This document shows, piece by piece, positions 16,815 through 25,114 of a stretch of 64,000 bases of DNA. Each line of letters opens with the position of its first letter. Position 1 is the first letter of the stretch. The notes under the pieces are model-generated. The model was not told the DNA's origin, searched no databases, and worked only from the letters and a program-made list of their open reading frames with translations. The DNA is from Lewinellaceae bacterium (GTDB lineage: Bacteria; Bacteroidota; Bacteroidia; Chitinophagales; Saprospiraceae). The position numbers and the translations under genes are program-made. Location: assembly GCA_024644235.1 (NCBI GenBank), contig JAHELJ010000005.1, forward strand, positions 1 to 64,000, read 5' to 3'.

Positions 16815-18341
16815 ATGGATACCACTTTTTTGACGGCCCTTAATCTTGCAGAAACAAATGCTGGCACCATGATAGGAGCTAGTAGATTGGACAGTAGGCA
16901 ATATATTGAATCTTTCTCACCTGTTGATGGTCGATCTCTAGGGAAAGTTAGTGTTACAACCCCTGAAGAGTATGAAGAGGTGATTCGAGCTGCTCAGGAA
17001 GCATTTGTAACGTGGCGCCTTTGGCCTGCCCCCCGAAGGGGAGAAGTTATCCGTCAATATGGAGACCTACTCCGAAAAAACAAGGATGCTCTTGGCCATC
17101 TGGTCTCTTATGAGATGGGAAAGAGTTTGCAGGAGGGGCTGGGCGAGGTTCAGGAAATGATTGACATCTGTGATTTTGCAGTGGGGTTGTCCCGACAGCT
17201 TTATGGTCTTACAATGCACTCGGAAAGACCAGGTCATCGTATGTACGAACAGTGGCACCCACTTGGTATAGTCGGGGTTATCTCGGCTTTCAACTTTCCG
17301 GTAGCGGTTTGGTCTTGGAACGCCATGATCGCAATGGTTTGTGGCGATTCTGTAGTCTGGAAGCCCTCCGAGAAAGCACCACTCTGCTCAGTAGCTTGCC
17401 AAAATCTTCTGGCGACGGTGCTGCAGCAGAATAATTGCCCTAAAGGTGTTTCGTGCTTGATCAATGGCGATTACACCGTCGGTAAAATGCTTACTTCAGA
17501 TCGAAGAGTTCCTCTAATATCTGCAACTGGTAGTTGCCGAATGGGTAGAGCCGTGGGGACTACAGTGGCGGAAAGATTAGGTCGGACATTACTGGAATTA
17601 GGTGGAAATAATGCTATGATTATTACGCCAGATGCTGACTTAAAACTTGTATTGACGGCTGCTTTGTTTGGAGCAATCGGTACCACTGGACAAAGATGTA
17701 CGTCCACGCGCAGGTTAATCGTTCATGAGGATCTGATCCAAACCGTCTCAGAATCTCTAAAGCAAGCATACGGACAGCTTAGAATCGGCAATCCTCTGGA
17801 TGAACAAAATCATGTAGGCCCTTTGATTGATGAACAATCGGTGCAGACATATTTAGATGCTTTAGAGAAGGTCGAGGAACATGGGGGAAGATTTATCATA
17901 AAAGGTAGCTCTCTAAGTGGCGGAGGATATGAAAGTGGTTGTTATGTATCTCCCTCGATAGCTCTCGTAACTCGAGATACCCCAATAGTTAGAGAAGAAA
18001 CTTTTGCCCCGTTATTGTATATAATAGCCTACAAGACCATTGAAGAAGCTATTTCCATCCAAAATGATGTGCCTCAGGGATTGTCTTCAGCAATTATGAC
18101 CAACAACCTGCGCGAAGCGGAGTTGTTCCTCTCGTCAGCGGGGTCTGATTGTGGCATAGCAAATGTAAATATTGGCACAAGTGGTGCCGAAATCGGTGGT
18201 GCATTTGGTGGTGAAAAAGAAACCGGGGGTGGGCGTGAAAGTGGATCTGATTCTTGGAAAGCCTATATGCGGCGTCAGACCAACACGATTAATTACAGCA
18301 AAGATCTACCACTTGCTCAGGGCATTCAGTTCGATTTATAG
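16815..18341 (+). CDS. Aldehyde dehydrogenase, ALDH7/antiquitin type (aminoadipate-semialdehyde dehydrogenase)
   Basis: A 508-aa NAD(P)-dependent aldehyde dehydrogenase. Family signatures include WHPLGIVGVISAFNFPVAVW, the general base Glu in LLELGGNNAMI and the catalytic Cys in GTTGQRCTSTRRL, plus ANVNIGTSGAEIGGAFGGEKETGGGRESG near the end. The GGNNA and GQRCTSTRR wording is typical of ALDH7, which oxidises piperideine-6-carboxylate/aminoadipate semialdehyde in lysine breakdown. No other lysine catabolism gene is adjacent. The 3' end overlaps the convergent GH13 gene by 16 bp. Confidence 0.92.
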   Translation: MDTTFLTALNLAETNAGTMIGASRLDSRQYIESFSPVDGRSLGKVSVTTPEEYEEVIRAAQEAFVTWRLWPAPRRGEVIRQYGDLLRKNKDALGHLVSYEMGKSLQEGLGEVQEMIDICDFAVGLSRQLYGLTMHSERPGHRMYEQWHPLGIVGVISAFNFPVAVWSWNAMIAMVCGDSVVWKPSEKAPLCSVACQNLLATVLQQNNCPKGVSCLINGDYTVGKMLTSDRRVPLISATGSCRMGRAVGTTVAERLGRTLLELGGNNAMIITPDADLKLVLTAALFGAIGTTGQRCTSTRRLIVHEDLIQTVSESLKQAYGQLRIGNPLDEQNHVGPLIDEQSVQTYLDALEKVEEHGGRFIIKGSSLSGGGYESGCYVSPSIALVTRDTPIVREETFAPLLYIIAYKTIEEAISIQNDVPQGLSSAIMTNNLREAELFLSSAGSDCGIANVNIGTSGAEIGGAFGGEKETGGGRESGSDSWKAYMRRQTNTINYSKDLPLAQGIQFDL

Positions 18342-19825
18342 TCCATTTTAAGAATGGCTGATTTAAATGGTGCCATGATCACATCAATAGCAGAACTGTC
18401 TTGAGCATTATGCGTAATCCAATCTGTCGGTTGGTTATTTAGGATATCTCTAAACCTAATCTGTCCGGATTTCAGAACAATACTCGGAACAGTCGCTTTT
18501 ATCAGCTCGTAAGAATAATTTACTAAGATCAAGACAGTCTCACCTTTCCAGCTCATCTGCCATGCTAATAACTCCGGCGAAGTTGCAGATAGCCAGTGCC
18601 AGTGTCCTTCCTTGATTATTTCATCATTTAAAGCTGTGTTTAATCTTCTATAGAAGAAACTTTGGCAAGTACAACCTACTGCTGGCTCATTTGTCAGGTC
18701 TTGAGTTAAGGGACAGAGGCAATGGTGTTCCTCAGGTGGTAGAGTAAGCTGAACGGGTGACTTTTTTCTTAATCCGGACCACTGTCCATCATGCACCAAT
18801 TTCATTCCCGGTAGTGTTGAAACAATTGTTGCGGCTGCCCGGCTACGAGTTTCACCCAAAGAGGTCAACGATCGTTGCTCATCATGGTTTTCAATGAAGC
18901 GCACAAGTTTCTCTTGATAGGAAAGATCTGCCTGAAGATGTTGCGACAGTGTTCCGATGTCATCGGATGTGAGATGATCTAATGTTGCTTTATCGTATGC
19001 GTAATCAAATCCGAGTTGTTGTAGTTCATATTGTTTTCCCCAATACGCTTCTGCTATAAAGAGAAAGTTGGGACTTATGTCTTTGACCTCTTTTACGGAT
19101 GTGCTCCAGAAGTTTTTCGGATCTGATCGAAAGAGGTAACCCCATGTTTGTTTCAAGACATCAGGTAAAAGCAACATTGCCATATCGCATCGAACTCCGT
19201 CGCACACCTTCGTCAGCTGTCGCAATTTTTCAAGCATGAATTGATGTGCATTTTCATCAAAGTAGTTGAGCTGTACTGTGTCTGTCCAGGCCGGAAAATA
19301 GGGGTCCTTACCATGTGCAAAGTAGTGGTCACTGCGCTCATAAAATGTATATGGATCTTGCGAGTACTTGCTTTTGTCAACTCTGATGAACAGTTCAGGC
19401 TGCTTTTCTACCAGGCTAGTGTGTGCGTTGAAATGATTGGGGATAAAATCTAATATCAGACCAATATTGTGTTTTGAAAGTTCAGTACGTAACTCTTGAA
19501 GTTCCTCAATGGTGCCAATACTATCGTCGACTATGTAGTCTTCGATCGCATAGGGAGACCCGCCTACGTCCTCCGGCTTCCAGTCTGGGTTGGTGTATGT
19601 ATAGGCTTTCTGAAGGTCAGGGTGAAAACAGTATTCTGCGATCGAAGATTGGGTCGTTTTCCATATTCCCATCAACCAAACGTAATCAACGCCTTCCTTT
19701 CTTAATTTACCCCAATATTCTGCAGGAACATCAGATAGCCCGGTTGGCTTTCCGTGTCCCAGCTTTCTCAGCCATACTCGAGTATTAATCTGATAGACCG
19801 TAGGGTGTTTTACGGATGAGCTCAT
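18326..19825 (-). CDS. GH13 alpha-amylase family protein with Cys-rich insert
   Basis: A 499-aa glycoside hydrolase family 13 protein without signal peptide. The (beta/alpha)8 barrel shows GLILDFIPNHF, the nucleophile Asp in GVRCDMAMLL, the acid/base Glu in FIAEAYWGK and the transition-state Asp in FIENHDEQRS, so it should be active. Relatives act on trehalose, maltosyl units or alpha-glucans. Residues 369-387 hold C-L-C and C-T-C separated by 13 residues, an insertion I do not recognise in GH13. A beta-sandwich C-terminal domain closes the protein. Confidence 0.88.
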   Translation of the reverse strand: MSSSVKHPTVYQINTRVWLRKLGHGKPTGLSDVPAEYWGKLRKEGVDYVWLMGIWKTTQSSIAEYCFHPDLQKAYTYTNPDWKPEDVGGSPYAIEDYIVDDSIGTIEELQELRTELSKHNIGLILDFIPNHFNAHTSLVEKQPELFIRVDKSKYSQDPYTFYERSDHYFAHGKDPYFPAWTDTVQLNYFDENAHQFMLEKLRQLTKVCDGVRCDMAMLLLPDVLKQTWGYLFRSDPKNFWSTSVKEVKDISPNFLFIAEAYWGKQYELQQLGFDYAYDKATLDHLTSDDIGTLSQHLQADLSYQEKLVRFIENHDEQRSLTSLGETRSRAAATIVSTLPGMKLVHDGQWSGLRKKSPVQLTLPPEEHHCLCPLTQDLTNEPAVGCTCQSFFYRRLNTALNDEIIKEGHWHWLSATSPELLAWQMSWKGETVLILVNYSYELIKATVPSIVLKSGQIRFRDILNNQPTDWITHNAQDSSAIDVIMAPFKSAILKMDYKSN

Positions 19826-19872
19826 GTGTGATTTGAATTGCGGTGTTCCGTCTTACGATTACCTGGCTTTAA

Positions 19873-20991
19873 TTATCGAAGCTGCATAGCTCGCAGGATC
19901 TTGTCATGAATCTCTGTGTTATCATAAAAGCCAGCGAATATTTCAGCTCCCGGACCATAAGCAAAAACCGGAACAGCTGTAGCGGTGTGAGTCTTGGTGT
20001 TAAAGCCAATGATTAGATCTCCTTTGGTGTCTTCTTGCACAATTGAGAATCCTCCTGTCTCATGATCAGCAGTGACGATCACAAGGGTTTCTCCATCTCT
20101 TTCCGCAAAATCCAACATGCGGCCTACCGCCTGATCAAATTCAAGAGTTTCGTCTATCACCATCGGTCCAATGTTGGAATGCCCACCCCAATCAATCTGT
20201 GAGCCCTCAATTACAAAGACAAAACCCTCTTTCCGTAGATTCTTTAAAAATTGGGCTCCAAACTCACAAGCGTATATGAAGTAATCTCTCCCGGCATTGT
20301 GTGTGATCGGTTCGCCATCAGCCGTGAAGTAGGCAAAGCGCCTGCTTCGATCTATTGCGAGATCTGACATGTCCCCGTCCAAATAAGTCTTTACCTGATA
20401 ACCCTTTGTCTGCATTTCAGAGATCAGATTTCGTTCGTCATTATTTCTGCGGTCAAAATACTTCTTGCCGCCGCCGACCAGATAGTCAATATTTAGTAAA
20501 AGGTAATCCGTCGCTATGTTCTCATGCATGGTACGATAAGGCTGATAAGTCACGAAGGCAGCTGGGGTGGCATGTGTGATCGAAGATGTCACCGTAATAC
20601 CCGTGGCGTATTCGCTTTCTTCCGCAATTTCGAGAATAGACTTTGGCGCTTTTTGCTCAAGAGTAGATCCAAATGTTGCATTGTCAGCTTTCACCCCTCT
20701 TGCCATCGCTGTGGCGCTTGCAGACGAGTCTGTAATAAGATTGTCCTTTGAATGCGTTTTTTGCAAGCCGATTATCCTGAATCTCTCAATGTTCATCGGC
20801 CTCTTGTTGGTGTAAATCCCTGCACTGATCTGCGATAGTCCCATGCCGTCACCGATCATTAGGATTACATTCTTGGCTTTTCGGATCTCACCTGTTGGTG
20901 AGTAGATAACCTGTTGTGGAGTCGAGCACGCCAACAACAGAGTTAGGAGGAACAATATTAATTTTTGGTTGGTAAAAAGGTGCATTTGCAT
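19873..20991 (-). CDS. Alkaline phosphatase, PhoA-family lipoprotein
   Basis: A 372-aa PhoA-superfamily phosphomonoesterase. The signal sequence has a lipobox LLLAC (Cys about residue 22). Metal ligands and the phosphorylated Ser appear in VILMIGDGMG and TDSSASATAMARGVK; further ligands are in IEGSQIDWGGH and VIVTADHETGGF. ATG at 20991 or 20985 could start it. It is expected at the periplasmic face, releasing phosphate from organic esters. No Pho regulator site was recognised. It is divergent from the CotH-like gene. Confidence 0.95.
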   Translation of the reverse strand: MQMHLFTNQKLILFLLTLLLACSTPQQVIYSPTGEIRKAKNVILMIGDGMGLSQISAGIYTNKRPMNIERFRIIGLQKTHSKDNLITDSSASATAMARGVKADNATFGSTLEQKAPKSILEIAEESEYATGITVTSSITHATPAAFVTYQPYRTMHENIATDYLLLNIDYLVGGGKKYFDRRNNDERNLISEMQTKGYQVKTYLDGDMSDLAIDRSRRFAYFTADGEPITHNAGRDYFIYACEFGAQFLKNLRKEGFVFVIEGSQIDWGGHSNIGPMVIDETLEFDQAVGRMLDFAERDGETLVIVTADHETGGFSIVQEDTKGDLIIGFNTKTHTATAVPVFAYGPGAEIFAGFYDNTEIHDKILRAMQLR

Positions 20992-21045
20992 GTTGCGCTA
21001 CCTATCTTTAAGAAATAGCAAAATAGTAATCTCCTCATAGAACCA

Positions 21046-22104
21046 ATGGATTCCAATAAATCCTGTCTTTCGAAATGGTACGTTTTCTTTGTTGTCTGGG
21101 CCCTCATAATACCCAATTCTATTGGGGCACAATCAACTGTAAACACACCAGATCCGGTTAACACAGATAATGTAGCGACATTTTTTGACTTTGTCTCACA
21201 AGAAGCTTCGAAGATTATATTTAAGCTTTCTATTGATTCCATTCTGAACTCTAGGAACAATGACAGCACCTTTGCAGGATCAATGGTGGTGATAAAACCT
21301 GGTGGTGATAGTGTTTCCTTCAAAACGAACTTCTCTACTCGTGGTAAGTTTCGAAGGACAAATTGTGATTTCCCCCCCCTCAAACTCGATTTAAGTAAGA
21401 ATCAGCTTGCCAGCTTTGGATTATTATCTGAATACGATGAATATAAACTAGTCACTCATTGCCTGGATGATCATAGCCAACGGGATCTTGTCCTTAAAGA
21501 ATTCCTTCTCTATGAATTATTCCACAATCTTACTAATCACAGTTTTAAAGCGACTCTTTTTCCGGTAACCTATTCAGATACCTCTTCCCAGATTCACACG
21601 ACATCCTATGCGTTTATTATTGAGAGTAACAAGGAACTTGCAGATCGATTAGGTGGTAATTACTGTGATTGTCCTGATTTAGAAATCGGTGATTTAGATG
21701 CATTTCATTTCGAATTAATGTGTCTATTTCACTACATGGTCGGCAACAGAGATATGCATGTGGGGCGACAGCATAATCTCAAACTGCTCAGATCGCAAAA
21801 GACCGAGAAGCTAATTTCGATTCCTTATGATTTTGATTTTTCTGCTTTTGTTGGGGCTCCTTACATCTATCCAACTTATGAAAATAAATTGCTGGTAGAT
21901 AGATTCTATCTTGGATCTAGTGAAAATCAAGAAGTAATGAATTCAGTTTATCAAGTTTTTCTGGAAAAGAAAGATTCTTTATTGAATACCATTGAGGAAT
22001 TTGATCTACTCCCAAAATTTGAGCGTCGCTTGTTGATAAAATATCTTAAGCGCTTTTATCGCGACCTGGAAAAAGGTTCTTACCAGCTAGAATACCAATA
22101 CTAA
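21046..22104 (+). CDS. Secreted CotH-kinase-like hypothetical protein
   Basis: A 352-aa exported protein: signal peptide through about residue 28 (SIGAQ). The middle shows STRGKFRRTNCDFPPLKLDL, then YKLVTHCLDDHSQRD, and later MVGNRDMHVGRQHNLKLL and ISIPYDFDFSAF. The order of a basic N-lobe segment, an NRD...HN element and a YDFDFS metal-binding-like motif parallels CotH/FAM20-type atypical secretory kinases. Membership in that superfamily is my inference; the family is otherwise annotated hypothetical in Bacteroidota. It stands alone between alkaline phosphatase and mazG. Confidence 0.6.
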   Translation: MDSNKSCLSKWYVFFVVWALIIPNSIGAQSTVNTPDPVNTDNVATFFDFVSQEASKIIFKLSIDSILNSRNNDSTFAGSMVVIKPGGDSVSFKTNFSTRGKFRRTNCDFPPLKLDLSKNQLASFGLLSEYDEYKLVTHCLDDHSQRDLVLKEFLLYELFHNLTNHSFKATLFPVTYSDTSSQIHTTSYAFIIESNKELADRLGGNYCDCPDLEIGDLDAFHFELMCLFHYMVGNRDMHVGRQHNLKLLRSQKTEKLISIPYDFDFSAFVGAPYIYPTYENKLLVDRFYLGSSENQEVMNSVYQVFLEKKDSLLNTIEEFDLLPKFERRLLIKYLKRFYRDLEKGSYQLEYQY

Positions 22105-22111
22105 TCTTAGG

Positions 22112-22447
22112 TTACTTCAATTTAGGGTTGTTCTTGTGCCGAAGATGGTCTCTTGTATGCTTTTTTTTCAGGTTCTTCTCTATCGCTGTTGTTAGATCGA
22201 TTTCTGTTTGATTAGCAAGGCATACGATTACAAATATTACGTCAGCAAGTTCTTCTGCCAGGTCGCTCTGGTCTTTTCTATTAACAGCTTCCTTATAAGA
22301 CTGTTCACCATACATACGTGCCATTACACGGGCCACTTCCCCAACTTCTTCCATTAGTATTGCTGTGTTGGTCAGCTCCGAAAAGTATCGTACCCCAAAA
22401 TCTCTAATCCATTGATCTACGGTCGATTGCAGCTCCTTTATGGTCAT
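22112..22447 (-). CDS. MazG-like nucleotide pyrophosphohydrolase
   Basis: A 111-aa single MazG/dUTPase-alpha-NTP-PPase domain. The divalent-metal Glu/Asp residues are in LMEEVGEVARV and LAEELADVIFVIV. Such enzymes hydrolyse (d)NTPs, often non-canonical ones, to monophosphate and pyrophosphate. It overlaps dtd by 4 bp and ends the SRAP-like/dtd/mazG unit. A separate larger MazG could exist elsewhere in the genome. Confidence 0.9.
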   Translation of the reverse strand: MTIKELQSTVDQWIRDFGVRYFSELTNTAILMEEVGEVARVMARMYGEQSYKEAVNRKDQSDLAEELADVIFVIVCLANQTEIDLTTAIEKNLKKKHTRDHLRHKNNPKLK

Positions 22448-22896
22448 TCTCTATATTTTGAATCGATCAAAATAGTAACTGGACCATCATTTGTCAACTG
22501 TACTTTCATATCAGCACCAAATTGTCCAACTGAAATCTCTCGACCAATGGCTGCTGCCAATGACCTTATCATTTCATTATAGAGAGGAATTGCTTGCTCA
22601 GGTTTTGCGGCTTTTATGAAAGATGGCCTATTCCCTTTTTTAGTGCTGGCATAAAGTGTGAACTGTGAAATCAGAAGTATATGTCCATTGATGTCGGTAA
22701 TAGATCTATTCATACGGTTTTCGTCATCAGGAAAAATTCTTAGTTGTCCGATTTTCCTTGTCAGCCATTCGATATCGTTTGGTGTATCTGAGTGCTCAAT
22801 ACCCAATAGAATCAACATGCCTGGCCCGATCTCAGCAATTACACGATTTCCAACCTTAACTCTAGATTCTGATACCCTTTGGACGAGTGCTCTCAT
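22444..22896 (-). CDS. dtd: D-aminoacyl-tRNA deacylase
   Basis: A 150-aa DTD, which hydrolyses D-aminoacyl-tRNA and glycyl-tRNA(Ala). It starts MRALVQRVSESRVKV and carries the two chiral-proofreading motifs SQFTLYA and NDGPVTI (family NxPVT with an extra Gly at x). The length is normal. It overlaps the SRAP-like gene by one base and mazG by 4 bp, so the three are translated from one message. Confidence 0.97.
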   Translation of the reverse strand: MRALVQRVSESRVKVGNRVIAEIGPGMLILLGIEHSDTPNDIEWLTRKIGQLRIFPDDENRMNRSITDINGHILLISQFTLYASTKKGNRPSFIKAAKPEQAIPLYNEMIRSLAAAIGREISVGQFGADMKVQLTNDGPVTILIDSKYRE

Positions 22897-23564
22897 CAGA
22901 ATAGCGAAGGCATTATAGTAGTGGGTTGATGAAGAATAGCCTTATTAAAGCCTCGAATCAAGAGTTTATTTGTAACTCTGTATTTCTCCAAAGGTTGCAG
23001 GCTGGTTTTGTTCAGAATTTCAATCAGATTCTCTACTTTTTCCTCAACGATCCATTCGCTCCATCTATTATACTCCATGCAGACCGGTTCAACCGATGAA
23101 AATTTCTCAATAGTGTGGCGAGATTTTCTTACGATAGCGCAACAATTAAATTCATTTGATACCTCATCGTAATCATAGACACCAGGTATCATTAAAAATG
23201 AGTCTTTCACTGGCAAGAACCTGTATGGTATCTTATCCTGATCTTGTAGGTAAAAGCTATCCACTAGTATCAAACACCTTCTAGTCCTGAAAGACATTCG
23301 GAAAGTAGGTTTGGTATGAACATTCGTCTGTTCTACCACCGGAATATCTAACGCTCTGGTTCCACTTCTTCTGAAGCCCCAAGTTGATCTTTCAATAGTC
23401 CCTTTTCCTGAGGTAAGCATGGATATGGATTCTCCTGGCTGGATATTATAGCTGCGGACCAGCGAAGCATTGAGTTCAATTCCACCAAGAACCTTTACAA
23501 GATCTTCTCTTTGCAAAATCGACGATAACCTCATTAGATTTTTGATCATTACTCTTCCTGTCAC
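22896..23564 (-). CDS. SRAP (YedK/HMCES)-like protein lacking catalytic residues
   Basis: A 222-aa protein with the SRAP layout: MTGR at the start, SYNIQPGESISML (family RYNIAPTQ), STWGFRRSG (family WGL.P.W), NVHTKPTFR (family NARAET..), RRCLILVDSFYL (family RRCL.PADGFYEW), FLMIPGVYDY and a final VCMEYNRWSEW. The abasic-site nucleophile Cys2 is Thr, the FYEW Glu is Leu, and the H of HDRMP is missing. It may be a pseudo-enzyme or DNA-binding remnant. GTG 23564 is chosen for the MxGR start; ATG 23549 is possible, since a -7-like TATATTTG lies at 23564-23571. Confidence 0.7.
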   Translation of the reverse strand: MTGRVMIKNLMRLSSILQREDLVKVLGGIELNASLVRSYNIQPGESISMLTSGKGTIERSTWGFRRSGTRALDIPVVEQTNVHTKPTFRMSFRTRRCLILVDSFYLQDQDKIPYRFLPVKDSFLMIPGVYDYDEVSNEFNCCAIVRKSRHTIEKFSSVEPVCMEYNRWSEWIVEEKVENLIEILNKTSLQPLEKYRVTNKLLIRGFNKAILHQPTTIMPSLF

Positions 23565-23576
23565 AAATATAAACAT

Positions 23577-24005
23577 ATAAAATATGTATAATTTGTAACT
23601 AATTCTATTCGTACGATATATATATAAATAATATATATTTTATTTGTTAATAAGATTCATCAATATTAACATAGAGTTCAAATTGCCAACATTGATGGAT
23701 CACTTTGCTTCAGATATTGTTTAGAAAGCATAACTAGTAACCATTGTATACATGCATCTTGACATCCATTCTACTTTTTCATTCGATAATATTATACACA
23801 CTAAGGCAAATCTATCCGTAAAAATGAGATTGTTAATTAGCAGAGATCCAGTTGATTGAAGATCTATCGTATGTAGATAAAGAGATCAGAAATGTTAAGA
23901 ACTGGATTTGATGAATTTGAATAAGACATTTATTGAACAAATTAACAGGACTGATGATGATGAAGAATTCATGAATACTTTGTTTTTCACTTATTATTAT
24001 CAAGA
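23577..24005. other. AT-rich intergenic gap between SRAP-like gene and ctaA
   Basis: About 430 bp without a confident gene. The first 70 bp are almost pure A/T with runs of TA steps. One relaxed DnaA-box match (TTATACACA, 23792-23800) is present. A 32-codon ORF at 23911-24009 (MNLNKTFIEQINRTDDDEEF...) ends in an ATGA overlap with ctaA and could be a leader peptide or a short gene, but support is weak. Divergent promoters for both flanking genes must lie here. Confidence 0.5.
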
Positions 24006-25082
24006 ATGAGGAAAGTGGAAAAAACAAATAGAGCGGTCTTGGTTTGGATGAAGCTGGGCCTACTACTCATATTTCTTCAAATTATCATAGGAGGAGTTAC
24101 ACGCTTGACGGGCTCGGGACTTTCCATTACCAAATGGGAGGTGGTAACTGGCGCTATTCCTCCTCTGTCAGATAGTGCTTGGGATAAAGAATTTGAAGCA
24201 TATCAGCAAACTCCTCAATTCCAAAAGATCAATAGAGACTTTACATTATCTGAGTTCAAGTTTATTTACTTCTGGGAATACTTTCACCGTCTTTGGGCTC
24301 GTATGATGGGGTTCGTGTTTGTGTTCCCACTAATGGTATTTCTTTGGAAGGGATGGATCCCACGTAATGTATTGAAACGACTAATAGTGGTATTCGTGTT
24401 GGCTGGACTAGCGGCGATTTTCGGATGGATTATGGTAGCTAGTGGACTAAGTGAAAGACCTTGGGTGAATGCGTATAAGTTGAGTATTCATTTGGCACTG
24501 GCTCTGCTGGTGCTAGGATATTTGTTGTGGACATATCTACTGACGAGATTTCCTCTGTCAGGAATTGTTAGGAAAAGAAGTACATACATACTGCTTGTTA
24601 TGATATCAGCACAAATCTTTCTTGGAGCATTGATGTCAGGAATGAAAGCCGCTTTAATTTACCCAACTTTTCCAGACTATGATGGAAAATGGATACCTGC
24701 GGTTTTAACCAGCTTGAGCAACTGGAGTGTGGATAACTTGGTGTACTATGATAAATCAGCTTTTGCGCCAGCTCTGGTTCAGTTCGCTCACCGGAATTTA
24801 GCTTATGTATTGATTTTCAGTTTATTATATGTAATTTTTCGGGAAAAATGGGTTTGGAAAAGAAAGGGAATGGGCTGGCCTTTAGCAATGTTAATAATTT
24901 TGTTGATAATACAAATTATACTAGGTGTAAGCATTTTAGTAAACAGTATAGGCAGTATACCGGTTGCCAGTGGTGTATTACATCAAGCGGTGGGAATATT
25001 GATTTTATGTAGCGCACTCTACTTGCATTACTTCAACATAGATAGTACTGATGCCCTTGTTGGAGATCAGGTCACGAGATAA
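24006..25082 (+). CDS. ctaA: Heme A synthase (COX15/CtaA)
   Basis: A 358-aa polytopic membrane protein with eight hydrophobic segments. It oxidises the C8 methyl of heme O to make heme A for cytochrome oxidase. The N-terminal IIIGGVTRLTGSGLSITKWEVVTGAIPP is a strong COX15 signature. Histidines predicted to bind heme occur in EYFHRLWAR, LSIHLALA, QFAHRNLAY and VLHQAVGI. It starts ATG 24006 and precedes the alpha/beta hydrolase by 32 bp. No ctaB or oxidase subunit gene is in the window. Confidence 0.95.
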   Translation: MRKVEKTNRAVLVWMKLGLLLIFLQIIIGGVTRLTGSGLSITKWEVVTGAIPPLSDSAWDKEFEAYQQTPQFQKINRDFTLSEFKFIYFWEYFHRLWARMMGFVFVFPLMVFLWKGWIPRNVLKRLIVVFVLAGLAAIFGWIMVASGLSERPWVNAYKLSIHLALALLVLGYLLWTYLLTRFPLSGIVRKRSTYILLVMISAQIFLGALMSGMKAALIYPTFPDYDGKWIPAVLTSLSNWSVDNLVYYDKSAFAPALVQFAHRNLAYVLIFSLLYVIFREKWVWKRKGMGWPLAMLIILLIIQIILGVSILVNSIGSIPVASGVLHQAVGILILCSALYLHYFNIDSTDALVGDQVTR

Positions 25083-25114
25083 ATGATTTATTTTAGATGC
25101 AAGAAATCTGATAA

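Noticed and set aside
23911-24009. 32-codon ORF (MNLNKTFIEQINRTDDDEEF...) before ctaA
   Set aside because: The ATGA overlap is suggestive, but short length and no recognised relatives leave it below the level for a CDS call.
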